Of a stretch of 64,000 nt of DNA, positions 1 to 9,208 are shown in pieces. This DNA comes from Mariniblastus sp. GTDB taxonomy: Bacteria; Planctomycetota; Planctomycetia; Pirellulales; Pirellulaceae. A program made the position numbers and the translations under genes. Below the pieces are notes generated by a model. That model made no database searches. It saw only the letters and a list, made by a program, of their open reading frames with translations, and was not told where the DNA came from. The DNA lies in NCBI GenBank assembly GCA_028823415.1, contig JAPKBL010000004.1, forward strand, positions 19,600 to 83,599, given 5' to 3'. How positions within the stretch are numbered: position 1 is the first letter of the stretch; every line of letters starts with the position of its first letter.

Positions 1-847
1 GGCGATTCCATTGATCGACGTTGACGATTTCTCCGAATGAATGCAGCCCCAGCATTTCCCAGGATCGACAGTAGTGATCTCCCGACCATCCGCTATCGAG
101 CGTATGGGAAAATCCAAAATACCGGTTGTCTGGGGTGGCTGATCGCAGAGACTGCCAAGTTTGGAATTGATCCCGCGGGCCGCAAAACATCACAACGCGG
201 CCTACTTTTTGATGCTTGGCGAACCGGGCTGCCGTTGTTGACCCATGCGAACTACCGGCGATGATTACGTCTTCCCATCGGATAGCACTCTGATCGGGCG
301 TCAGAAAATAATCCCACCCACCTTGAGGGTGATTGCGATGAAGCCATTTCACAAATTGGAGGGTCCTTTCCATCATCCCATCAGGCCGAGGAATAGTGAC
401 ATTCTTACTAAAGTCCTCCCCTGTCGCAGCTTCTAGGCGAATGTCCCCTCGACACGTTTCTCCAACAGGTTTTTCTTGACAGCAGGTAGAAAACCATTTG
501 TTGGCATAGTGAACGCGAATGGCATGAATACCGTAAGAATTTACGCGGTCAAACAGTTCTGAATTATGAGCCATTAACCAGATCATTAATTTGCCGCGGG
601 GCGCGACACGGGTGTCGACGGAGGCATGTTGGATATCGGTCGGCTTTCCGTTGGATTCTAATAAAAAGCCAATTTCAGGATGCGCTCGAACGCGTTTGTC
701 TACATCGCTCGCACGGACAGTTAATCGGTGCACCTGAGGTTGGGCATCCGAATAATGAAGTTGCTTAGGCTGATTCGATTGGCTGTAGGCGACTGGCTGT
801 AATTGGATAAACAGCAAAAACAGGAGCACCGTGATTCGAATCTTCAT
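1..847 (-). CDS. Secreted alpha/beta-hydrolase-like protein, BPSS1187-like (3' end truncated by window edge)
   Basis: Open reading frame read by hand on the minus strand from ATG at 847 (MKIRITVLLFLLFIQLQPVAYSQSNQPKQLHYSDAQ...) with signal peptide, GSSHGSTTAARFAKH nucleophile-elbow-like motif and VVMFCGPRDQFQTW; no stop before position 1, so it is absent from the ORF track. Confidence 0.7.
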   Translation of the reverse strand, partial: MKIRITVLLFLLFIQLQPVAYSQSNQPKQLHYSDAQPQVHRLTVRASDVDKRVRAHPEIGFLLESNGKPTDIQHASVDTRVAPRGKLMIWLMAHNSELFDRVNSYGIHAIRVHYANKWFSTCCQEKPVGETCRGDIRLEAATGEDFSKNVTIPRPDGMMERTLQFVKWLHRNHPQGGWDYFLTPDQSAIRWEDVIIAGSSHGSTTAARFAKHQKVGRVVMFCGPRDQFQTWQSLRSATPDNRYFGFSHTLDSGWSGDHYCRSWEMLGLHSFGEIVNVDQWNR

Positions 848-1198
848 TGCGACGAACTGTTCTGTTAGATAGTGATTTTTGGTTTCGAGTGAGAGAATGC
901 AAGTGACGAGCTTAACCGATACGTGATGACGATTGGATTGTATTTCGATAAAACCCAATTTATTATTTGCCCTTGGTCGCCTGGGTGTCATCCGGATTGG
1001 CAAGTAGCGACCTGCATTTTTTATAGCACTCAGTCACTAGTTATTTTGGGAGAAATCGAAGATGTCTCCCAACGACCTGTTCCATGAAGTAATCACGAGC
1101 TTTAAATTGAACGTAAGAAATTATTTTTTGAACGTTGATTTTGCTATTCAAGATTTGAGAGTTGGATTAGCAGGTCATGCCTATTTTTGATCGAGACG

Positions 1199-2638
1199 AT
1201 GGATTACCGACCGAAAATTTTGATTGTCGAAGATCAAACTTCGATGCAACAATTACTCGAAGATTTTCTGGGCCCCGCTGGGTTTGAAATCACTTGTTGT
1301 GATTCTGCTACCGAGGCGTGTCAGTTACTCGGATTAGATTCCTCAGTGGTCACTTCGACGAATTTCGACTTCGGTACACCATCGGAGGACTCAATTGCGT
1401 CCGGATCGACTGAAATTCCGGAGTTCGAGCTGGTGCTGACGGATGTCAAAATGCCGGGGATGGACGGATTGGAATTTTGTCGGCGCATTAAGCAGCAGTT
1501 TGTTCATTTGCCGGTCATTGTGATGACTGCCTACGGGAGCCTTGAAACTGCCGTCGAAGCATTACGAGCCGGCGCGTTTGACTTTGTCACGAAACCGGTC
1601 GAGTTGGCTTTATTGAAAGCGTCTTTGATTCGAGCTGCGGAATACAACCGACTAAGAAATCGAATTCGCGTGCTGGAGTCGCAAATTCAGACCGAGACGT
1701 TTGATACGCTGATTGGTCAAAGCGATGTAATGCTTCGATTGAAAGAGCAACTGTCTCGCGTGGTCGATTCGCCGGCGGCGGTTTTGTTGACCGGTGAAAG
1801 CGGATCGGGCAAAGAAGTCGTCGCCCGAGCGCTCCACCAGCAGAGTCGGCGAGCGGACCAGCCGTTTGTCGCAGTCAATTGCGCGGCGCTGCCCGAATCG
1901 TTGTTGGAAAGTGAATTATTTGGTCACGTAAAAGGGGCCTTTACCGACGCAAATGCAGATCGGGTCGGGCTGTTTTTGCAAGCCAATGGTGGGACGTTAT
2001 TTTTGGATGAAATTGGCGAAATGCCGATCGGAATTCAACCCAAGCTGTTGCGCGCGTTGGAACAAAAAACGGTCCGTCCAGTTGGAGGTAAATCGGAACA
2101 GCCGTTTGACGTGCATATGATCGCCGCGACCAATCGAGACTTAGAATCCGCCATCGAACAGAAAACATTTCGAGAAGACTTGTATTACCGAATCAATGTA
2201 TTGGAACTCACGGTGCCACCGCTTCGAAGTCGAGGCACCGATGTACTTTTGATTGCGAACTATTTTCTGCAACAGTTCGTGGTATCCATGGATAAAAAAG
2301 TGGATAGTTTTGACGACGAGGTGCTCCATCAATTTCTTCAATACGACTGGCCCGGCAATGTTCGAGAATTGCGAAATGTCGTGCAGCGATCGGTGGTGTT
2401 GACGCAACAGGCGACGATCAATGCAGACGTTCTGCCGACCAAAATTTCAAATTATCAGTCGAGTAAATTAGTGATCGACGAGGGAGACAACCAGCCTCTC
2501 GATTCTCTGGAGGTGATTGAACGACGGTACATCAGATATGTGCTCGAGCGCACCGGCGGAAACAAGACGGAGGCAGCCAAAGTCCTCGGTCTAGATCGAA
2601 AGACGCTATACCGCCGACTCAAAGAAAAAGACGATTAG
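1199..2638 (+). CDS. Sigma54-dependent Fis-family response regulator (NtrC/AtoC-like)
   Basis: Receiver domain (ILIVEDQ, LVLTDVKMPGMDG, VMTAYGS, TKPV), AAA+ domain (GESGSGKEVVARALH, ELFGHVKGAFTDA, GGTLFLDEIGEMP), C-terminal Fis HTH (GNKTEAAKVLGLDRKTLYRRLKE). ORF track starts at TTG 1187; ATG 1199 is an alternative start. Confidence 0.95.
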   Translation: MDYRPKILIVEDQTSMQQLLEDFLGPAGFEITCCDSATEACQLLGLDSSVVTSTNFDFGTPSEDSIASGSTEIPEFELVLTDVKMPGMDGLEFCRRIKQQFVHLPVIVMTAYGSLETAVEALRAGAFDFVTKPVELALLKASLIRAAEYNRLRNRIRVLESQIQTETFDTLIGQSDVMLRLKEQLSRVVDSPAAVLLTGESGSGKEVVARALHQQSRRADQPFVAVNCAALPESLLESELFGHVKGAFTDANADRVGLFLQANGGTLFLDEIGEMPIGIQPKLLRALEQKTVRPVGGKSEQPFDVHMIAATNRDLESAIEQKTFREDLYYRINVLELTVPPLRSRGTDVLLIANYFLQQFVVSMDKKVDSFDDEVLHQFLQYDWPGNVRELRNVVQRSVVLTQQATINADVLPTKISNYQSSKLVIDEGDNQPLDSLEVIERRYIRYVLERTGGNKTEAAKVLGLDRKTLYRRLKEKDD

Positions 2639-2700
2639 CGAATTATCGTTTTCATTTACCGTCGACTTTCGTCATTGCATCCATCGTGGCTCAAACAGAA

Positions 2701-4188
2701 CTACGGTGGGGGGCGACCGGTAGGTATCCGAACCGTCATGGTTGTTCCTGCGCCTGGCTCGCTCTGGCATTCGATACTGCCACCGTGCTCTTCGATAATG
2801 CCATGCACGATCGAGAGCCCAAGTCCTGTGCCCGAGCCGACTTCCTTGCTCGTATAAAATGGCTCAAAAATCACATCGAGTTGGCTTTTCTCAATGCCCG
2901 AGCCATAGTCAATGATCTCGATTTTCCATTGGTTATCGACCGGTTGTGGATGGAGTTGGATGCCGACGGTCTGGTTTGCCGGTGAAGCATCGACCGCGTT
3001 GTCGATCAGATTCATGACAACCTGTTGAAGCTGATTGAAGTCAAAATTGGCTTCCGCGGGCTCTGCTGGCAAGGTCGCGGAAAGATGGATTTGCTGTTTA
3101 TCGGCCAAGGGTTGTATCAGTTCGACGGAGTGGTTGATGACCTCTCGCAAATCGTTTTTCGATTTTTGGCTTGGGCTTCGTCGAGAGAAATGCAGTAGTT
3201 TTTGAATGATCTCGGAGATTCGTTCCGATTCTGTTTTTACCGCGGTGGCATGTTTGGCAATTTGTTCAGGTGATCGATTGGGGTCGCTCAGGATCATTTC
3301 TGCGCGGCCGGAGATTACATTTAAAGGCGTACCGACTTCATGTGCAAAACCGGCGGCAAGCTGGCCTACGGTTTTTAATCGATCCGCATGACGCAGTTGC
3401 TCGATTGCATCGATTCGTTGGTGGGTTTCCTTTTCAATCGTCTGCTGTTGTTGACGAAGACGATCGCACATTTGATTCACAGCACCCGCCAGCTGCCCAA
3501 GTTCATCTTTGGAGTGAATTTCCAAATCGCTTGAGAAATCGCCTATTCCGACACGCTCCATTTTTTTCGTCAGTGCAGCCAGAGGCGTGGCGATCCAGCG
3601 AACGCCGGCAATCATGACGACTCCGATGCACATGAAGCCGGTCGCGACAATAATAAAAATTGCGGTAAACCAATTGGATCTCGACTGCGAATCCAGATCG
3701 TTTAGGGGTGTAGCGATTTCCACCGCCCCCTGCCGGCCATTTAGCATGACTGGAACGTAAGTAAAATATTTTCGCTTTCCGCCGCTGACGGCACCAATGG
3801 TGGAGACTGGTTGCCCGCCAGCATTCTCAATTACGGAAGGGGCGATTGGAGAGGTCGTCGCATTTTTGGTTTCGGTTTCCGGCCAAGTCCATCGAATGCG
3901 AGTTCCGTTGTTGGCAAACGTCCGGACCAATCGTTCGAAGTAAATATGTTTGCCGGTGTTAGCCGCGGTTTGAAAATCCGCTGTGTTTTGAATGGCATTG
4001 ACAGAGGAAGCAATAGCGCGGTGGCGCTTCTCGAGGCCGGCAAAAGACTGCATGCTGGCGAGTTGGCTGGCCATCATCGTGACAGCCGAAACTGCGATAA
4101 TGAACAACAAAATCAATTTAGCAGCAAGTTTCATTTTATCGAATCGTTTCGTGCAGGCGGAAAGCAAACGTCCGCCAGTGGTAGACAT
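2701..4188 (-). CDS. Membrane sensor histidine kinase (HAMP, HisKA, HATPase_c)
   Basis: N-terminal TM, second TM then HAMP-like segment, AAGFAHEVGTPLNVISGRAEM H-box, NLIDNAVDAS N-box, GSGTGLGLSIVHGIIEEHGG G-box. Internal Met at 4134 (MKLAAKLILLF) may be the true start. Confidence 0.93.
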   Translation of the reverse strand: MSTTGGRLLSACTKRFDKMKLAAKLILLFIIAVSAVTMMASQLASMQSFAGLEKRHRAIASSVNAIQNTADFQTAANTGKHIYFERLVRTFANNGTRIRWTWPETETKNATTSPIAPSVIENAGGQPVSTIGAVSGGKRKYFTYVPVMLNGRQGAVEIATPLNDLDSQSRSNWFTAIFIIVATGFMCIGVVMIAGVRWIATPLAALTKKMERVGIGDFSSDLEIHSKDELGQLAGAVNQMCDRLRQQQQTIEKETHQRIDAIEQLRHADRLKTVGQLAAGFAHEVGTPLNVISGRAEMILSDPNRSPEQIAKHATAVKTESERISEIIQKLLHFSRRSPSQKSKNDLREVINHSVELIQPLADKQQIHLSATLPAEPAEANFDFNQLQQVVMNLIDNAVDASPANQTVGIQLHPQPVDNQWKIEIIDYGSGIEKSQLDVIFEPFYTSKEVGSGTGLGLSIVHGIIEEHGGSIECQSEPGAGTTMTVRIPTGRPPP

Positions 4189-4448
4189 GAGTATCAGGCG
4201 ATTGAGTCATCGGAAGCAGTCACAGCGATGGGGCTCTGGTTTATTCTACCCCGCAATCACGTCGCGCAATCCCAATTTGAATCGGTCTCACCAAAATTCG
4301 TTTCATTTGATGACGGTGTAGCATTTTGCCGCGCGCGGGGAATTAGGAAGCGCGACGGCGATTGCTGGGCCTGGCGAACGATTCACGAATAGCCATGTTT
4401 TTAGGGATTTTTGATCTGATTTGCGTCCGTGGTGAATTTGGTGAGGTT

Positions 4449-4464
4449 TGGCACGGTGGTTGCA
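4449..4464 (+). promoter_or_regulatory. Sigma54 (RpoN) -24/-12 promoter
   Basis: TGGCACG-GTGG-TTGCA matches the consensus TGGCACG-N4-TTGCW exactly, GG/GC spacing correct; lies 40 bp upstream of ATG 4504, which has an AGGAGGG ribosome-binding site (4493-4499). Confidence 0.85.
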
Positions 4465-4503
4465 ACTATCTCTGGCTCGGGGGAATTTCAATAGGAGGGC
4501 AAG

Positions 4504-5949
4504 ATGCTTGAGTCAGGAAAAGAGTCGCTTAATGGGTCATTCCGCCATCACCAAAGTGAGAGATTATCTCATCAGTGGGAACCTACAGAATTTGCTCTCC
4601 CAATTGTCGATGGTCGCCGCATTCCCAGGACCGGCAAGGGACTGGGGCTGGTAGCGGTACTGGCCAATGATCGAATTGAGTTTAAATCCCCTCCCTCCAA
4701 ATCTGCAAGCTCTGATTCTCTGATTTTCAAGCGGAGGGTCGCCAAGTCGAAAACACCGCGTCCAAATCGGCCTGCCTGCGTGGCGGAATTTGATCTCTCC
4801 ACAAGTTCACGGCTTCTTGATCGTGATGAAGAACGCCAGTTGGCGAAGCGAATTTTTCGATATCGCCAGGCATTTCAAAGATTGGTTTTAAAGGAAGCTG
4901 ATGTCCTCGATCACTTGATTGGATTGATACGGCAATGGGCATCAGGTAATTCAAGAGTCGACTCTATCTGCAACCTGGGGCTTAGCGAGTTAAAGAAGCG
5001 AAAAAAAATTGAGCCGAAATTACGAGCAAGCATTCGCAAATTAGAACAACTATCCACCGAGCTGAGAGGGGAACGTCACGATGTTCAAAATCGGAGCCAT
5101 CGTAAAATTGTCGAGATCGTGGAGGCGTTGATGTTGCGTCCCAAGTGTTTCGAATCGGCTCCGTTTCGGGGAGCGCAGGCGATGAGAGTGCTTGGCGACT
5201 ACCAGTTACTTTGCCAAAAATTGATGTTGGCAAATGGACGGCTGGTGATCCAAGTGGCTCGCAAAATCTGCGGTAATTCGCAAATCCTTTCAGATATGAT
5301 TCAGGAGGGTTATTTTGGACTGATTCAAGCGGTCACAAAATTTGATCATCAATGTAATGTTCGATTTTCAACCTACGCGACTCCGTGGATTAAGCAGGCA
5401 ATTTTCGGATCTTTATCAAACGTTCAGCGAAATATTAGAGTTCCGGAAAATTTTCGATCTGCGCATCGCAAAGTAGTAAAAAAAATCGACGAAATTAGAA
5501 AACGGGGATTTGAGTTTACGGGACATGATTCCGGAACAGTCCTATCGTTGATCGCTGATGAGATGAAAATGTCTGCAGAAGATGTTGAACGCCACCTTCA
5601 AGTTCAGAGAGATACTTGTTCGCTGAACGCTTCGGGAAGTCGTTCCAGTTCGGTGGCCGATAGTCATCTGATTTCTGTGCTTGCCGATACGGCAAGCGTT
5701 GCCCCTGAATCGATGGCGATAGAAAAAGAAAAAAACCAACGCGTTCGTAAAATGTTGGCTCAATCGTTGACCTCTCGTGAGCGGGATGTCATCTCCCTTC
5801 GATTTGGATTTAGCGATGGGAATGGGAGATCATTTTCGGAGGTTGGCCGAGAGATGGGTTTGACTCGCCAACGCGTGTGTCAGGTCGAAAAGCAGGCTTT
5901 GGCCAAATTGGAACAAGTGACCGGAAAATGGGTCGCAGCCACCGCGTAG
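4504..5949 (+). CDS. RNA polymerase sigma70-family factor (RpoD/RpoS-like)
   Basis: Region 2 (NGRLVIQVARKI...MIQEGYFGLIQAVTKFDHQCNVRFSTYATPWIKQAI), region 3, region 4 (SLTSRERDVISLRFGF...SFSEVGREMGLTRQRVCQVEKQALAKLE). Confidence 0.93.
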   Translation: MLESGKESLNGSFRHHQSERLSHQWEPTEFALPIVDGRRIPRTGKGLGLVAVLANDRIEFKSPPSKSASSDSLIFKRRVAKSKTPRPNRPACVAEFDLSTSSRLLDRDEERQLAKRIFRYRQAFQRLVLKEADVLDHLIGLIRQWASGNSRVDSICNLGLSELKKRKKIEPKLRASIRKLEQLSTELRGERHDVQNRSHRKIVEIVEALMLRPKCFESAPFRGAQAMRVLGDYQLLCQKLMLANGRLVIQVARKICGNSQILSDMIQEGYFGLIQAVTKFDHQCNVRFSTYATPWIKQAIFGSLSNVQRNIRVPENFRSAHRKVVKKIDEIRKRGFEFTGHDSGTVLSLIADEMKMSAEDVERHLQVQRDTCSLNASGSRSSSVADSHLISVLADTASVAPESMAIEKEKNQRVRKMLAQSLTSRERDVISLRFGFSDGNGRSFSEVGREMGLTRQRVCQVEKQALAKLEQVTGKWVAATA

Positions 5950-6055
5950 AATTTAAGCTTGATTTCAACGGGGAGAGGATAGAAATTTGAGTTCAGAGGC
6001 AAACTGAGTTAGTATGCGATAGCCAATTCTAATTCCTATCGCCGATGTAATTTCT

Positions 6056-7600
6056 ATGATGAAAATAGACACGTGGATTTTGACAGTGGCCTTCTTGTTG
6101 CCTCTGTTGACCGAAATTTCGTATGCGGAAAAGCCTAACATCATCGTCATTTATACCGATGACCAAGGGTACGGTGATGCCAGTTGTTTGAATCCGGATG
6201 CTAAGTTTTTGACGCCCAATCTGGATAAGTTGGCGCGAGAGGGTGTCGCTTTTACCAACGGACATTCGAGCGATACGGTTTGCACTCCATCGCGTTATGG
6301 CCTGCTGACGGGTCGGTATTGTTGGCGGACGTCGAAAAAGACGGGCGTGATGCAGGCAGAAGGGGACTGCCTGATTGCAGCCGGACGGATGACGCTTGCG
6401 TCAATGCTTCGCGATCAAGGTTACGACACTGCCATGGTGGGCAAGTGGCATCTGGGCATGGACTTCCCCGGAACCTCGAAGGCTCGCGATTGGAGCCAAC
6501 CGGTCCAAGATATGCCGCTCGACAAGGGGTTTGATTACTTCTATGGGATTCCAGCGTCTTTAAATTACGGTGTTTTAGCTTGGTTTGAAGGCCGGCACGC
6601 GAAAATTCCACCGACGGTTTACACGGCCAAAAAACCGAACAAGCGTCATATGGATTACCGGATCGAGCCGCCCTATCAAGACTCTCCCGAGGGAACTCAA
6701 AAAGCCCTCGGTAAACCGGGTATGGAGATTGCCTCGGATTTTATTGACAACCAGTGTTTAACGCGATTTACAGACACCGCGATTAGCTGGATGGATGCGA
6801 AACAGGATCGCACAGAATCGGGCAAGCCATTCTTTTTGTACCTCCCGTTTACCTCGCCGCATTATCCAGTTTGCCCGCTGCCTGAATTTTGGGGCCAAGG
6901 CGACTGTGGAGGGTATGGCGAGTTTGTGATCGAGACCGATCACCATGTCGGTCGGATTTTGTCGTTTCTAAAAAAATCGGGACTCGATCAAAATACGATG
7001 GTAATTTTTACCAGCGACAATGGTCCGGAGAATTCGTGGAAAAAACGAATTACCGATTTCAGCCATCGCAGTAACGGTAATTATCGCGGTGGCAAAAGAG
7101 ACATTTACGAAGGCGGGCATCGCGTGCCGTTCTTTATACGCTGGCCCGAGGGCATTAAGAATCCGGGCCGCACCACGAATGAGTTGGTGGGACAAGTCGA
7201 TATTTTGGCGACGATCGCAGAACTAATTGGAGCTGAATTACCTTTTAATGCTGGCGAGGATAGTCAGAGTTTTGCGTCAATCTTGACGCAACCCAAAATA
7301 GCTCATCAACGTGTGCCCCTAATCAATCACTCTGCTTCCGGACGTTTTTCGATTACCGAAGGTGATTGGAAATTAATTTTGCCCCATCGAAAAAACAAAC
7401 GAGAACTCTATCAGTTAACGGTAGATCCAAGTGAGCAGAATAATGTGTTGGAAGATCATCCGGAGATAGCACAAAGTCTCGAAAAGAAAATAACACAAAT
7501 CGTTTGTCAGGGTCGGTCCACGCCCGGCTTGCGGCAGTCTAACGATACGGGTTATTGGAAGGATCTGAATTGGATTCAGCCGAAAAAATACGGCCAGTGA
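6056..7600 (+). CDS. Secreted sulfatase (arylsulfatase-like)
   Basis: Signal peptide, PNIIVIYTDDQGYGDASC, CTPSRYGLLTGRY (FGly C-x-P-x-R), GKWHLG, FTSDNGPE. Confidence 0.95.
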   Translation: MMKIDTWILTVAFLLPLLTEISYAEKPNIIVIYTDDQGYGDASCLNPDAKFLTPNLDKLAREGVAFTNGHSSDTVCTPSRYGLLTGRYCWRTSKKTGVMQAEGDCLIAAGRMTLASMLRDQGYDTAMVGKWHLGMDFPGTSKARDWSQPVQDMPLDKGFDYFYGIPASLNYGVLAWFEGRHAKIPPTVYTAKKPNKRHMDYRIEPPYQDSPEGTQKALGKPGMEIASDFIDNQCLTRFTDTAISWMDAKQDRTESGKPFFLYLPFTSPHYPVCPLPEFWGQGDCGGYGEFVIETDHHVGRILSFLKKSGLDQNTMVIFTSDNGPENSWKKRITDFSHRSNGNYRGGKRDIYEGGHRVPFFIRWPEGIKNPGRTTNELVGQVDILATIAELIGAELPFNAGEDSQSFASILTQPKIAHQRVPLINHSASGRFSITEGDWKLILPHRKNKRELYQLTVDPSEQNNVLEDHPEIAQSLEKKITQIVCQGRSTPGLRQSNDTGYWKDLNWIQPKKYGQ

Positions 7601-7658
7601 AGAGTAGATCGCGGCGATCCTACGCAATTTAAATCAAACCTAAATTGAGAAATTTGTC

Positions 7659-9206
7659 ATGCACCTAGCTGCTCGAGACTGCCAACGGTTGATTGCCGGA
7701 ACCTATTTGCGACCCGGTTGGCTGTTGGTCTGTTTTCTGTTGTTCGTGTCGTGGATTCCCGCTGCATCCGGGCAGCTGAATTTAAAACTCCGAGAAGGGC
7801 AGTTGGGTACTGGGACAACGTGGGAAACACGTTGGCACGTTATTGAAACGGGAGTTCCCGGTCCGACGGTTCTGGTCGTTGGCGGGATTCACGGAAATGA
7901 ACCGGCAGGTTTTCGGGCGGCCGATCAAATTCGTCACTGGCCGGTTGAGCGTGGCAAATTAATCGTGATTCCTAAAGTGAATCGTTTGGGAGTGGAAGCG
8001 AATACAAGATGGGCGCCTGACCATCGCAATGACCGCGAAGCTCGTGATCTTAACCGAAATTTTGGTTCTCTGGAGCAGCCGGAACCGCGAACCGATCATT
8101 GTCGCGCGCTGTGGAAATTTGTTGAAGAGGAGCGACCGGAATGGATTTTTGATTTGCACGAGGGTTTTGATTTTCATCGAGTTAATCCCAAGTCGGTGGG
8201 TTCGAGCGTTATTGCATTTCCGGATCAATCGGATTTTGCGGCCAAACTACAGAGGGCGGTGAATCAAAACATTCCCGAAGCGCTGCACTTCGATTTATTA
8301 GATCGCTCCGGCCCGGTTGTTGGCAGCCTTGCCCGGGCGGGTCGAGAAAAAATCGGAGCCAATAGTTTTATTCTCGAAACGACGTTTAAAAATCAATCGG
8401 TCTCCAAACGCGCTCGCCAACATCGAATTATGGTTTCGACTGCGTTGGTAGAACTGGGGATGCTCCGGGGAATCCAGGCGGATTGTTTGATGCCTTCGAC
8501 TGGTCTCAGTCGCATTCGAGTGGGGGTGTTTGATGATGCCGGCGCAAGTGAGTCGAAGGTGATGCGGGTTTTAGATTCATCTCAAGGATTGCTCGCGACG
8601 GTACTCGGCCCGGAGGATGTCAAAGCGGAGGTATTGTCGCAATTGGATGTGCTTATTTTTCCCGGGGGATCAGGCAGCGCTCAGGGAAAGGCAATCGGAG
8701 CGAAAGGGCGAGAGGTCATTCGCAACTATGTTGAGTCAGGCGGCGGCGTCATCGGGATCTGCGCCGGGGCCTATCTTTGTTCATCTCATTATCAATGGTC
8801 ACTAAATCTGATGAATGCGAAGGTGTTTAATGAGATGGTTGAGGTCCCCGAGGTTGGCCCCAAGTCGATGTGGTATCGGGGAAAAGCGACGGATGTCGAG
8901 GTTGAGGTAAACGCACAGGGTAATCCGATTTTGGGGATCTCGGGAATCCATTCAATCCGTTACCAGAACGGACCGATCCTTTCCCCGGGCAACCGTCCGG
9001 ATCTACCTGAGTATTCCACGCTCGCGTATTTTCGAACTGAAAATGGTATTTACGAAGCCCAAAAAAACACGATGGTGAACGCGCCGGCGGTTGTGGTGTC
9101 TCAGTTTGGAAAAGGACGTGTGCTCGCGATCAGTCCGCACTTTGAGTCAACCAAGGGTCAGGGGAAAGTGATTCTAGACGCGATCAAGTATGTCAGTCGC
9201 CGTTGA
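7659..9206 (+). CDS. M14/AstE-AspA-like zinc carboxypeptidase domain fused to a BPL_N / glutamine-amidotransferase-like domain
   Basis: N-terminal HGNEPAGFRAAD, DLNRNFG, IFDLHEGFDFH; C-terminal RVGVFDDAGASESKVMRVL...LDVLIFPGGSGSAQGKAIG...GGGVIGICAGAYLCSS. Confidence 0.82.
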   Translation: MHLAARDCQRLIAGTYLRPGWLLVCFLLFVSWIPAASGQLNLKLREGQLGTGTTWETRWHVIETGVPGPTVLVVGGIHGNEPAGFRAADQIRHWPVERGKLIVIPKVNRLGVEANTRWAPDHRNDREARDLNRNFGSLEQPEPRTDHCRALWKFVEEERPEWIFDLHEGFDFHRVNPKSVGSSVIAFPDQSDFAAKLQRAVNQNIPEALHFDLLDRSGPVVGSLARAGREKIGANSFILETTFKNQSVSKRARQHRIMVSTALVELGMLRGIQADCLMPSTGLSRIRVGVFDDAGASESKVMRVLDSSQGLLATVLGPEDVKAEVLSQLDVLIFPGGSGSAQGKAIGAKGREVIRNYVESGGGVIGICAGAYLCSSHYQWSLNLMNAKVFNEMVEVPEVGPKSMWYRGKATDVEVEVNAQGNPILGISGIHSIRYQNGPILSPGNRPDLPEYSTLAYFRTENGIYEAQKNTMVNAPAVVVSQFGKGRVLAISPHFESTKGQGKVILDAIKYVSRR

Positions 9207-9208
9207 AA

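Noticed and set aside
998-1017. TTGGCA...CTGCA resembling a sigma54 promoter upstream of the response regulator
   Set aside because: Spacing between GG and GC is 13 nt rather than 10, so it does not fit the -24/-12 geometry.
3811-4392. 193-aa plus-strand ORF overlapping the histidine kinase start and intergenic region
   Set aside because: Antisense to the kinase N-terminus, no recognisable domain, and would run into the sigma54 promoter region.
7604-7622. GTAGATCG-CGG-CGATCCTAC hairpin after the sulfatase at 6056-7600
   Set aside because: No U-tract, and it sits between co-directional genes; terminator function not supportable.
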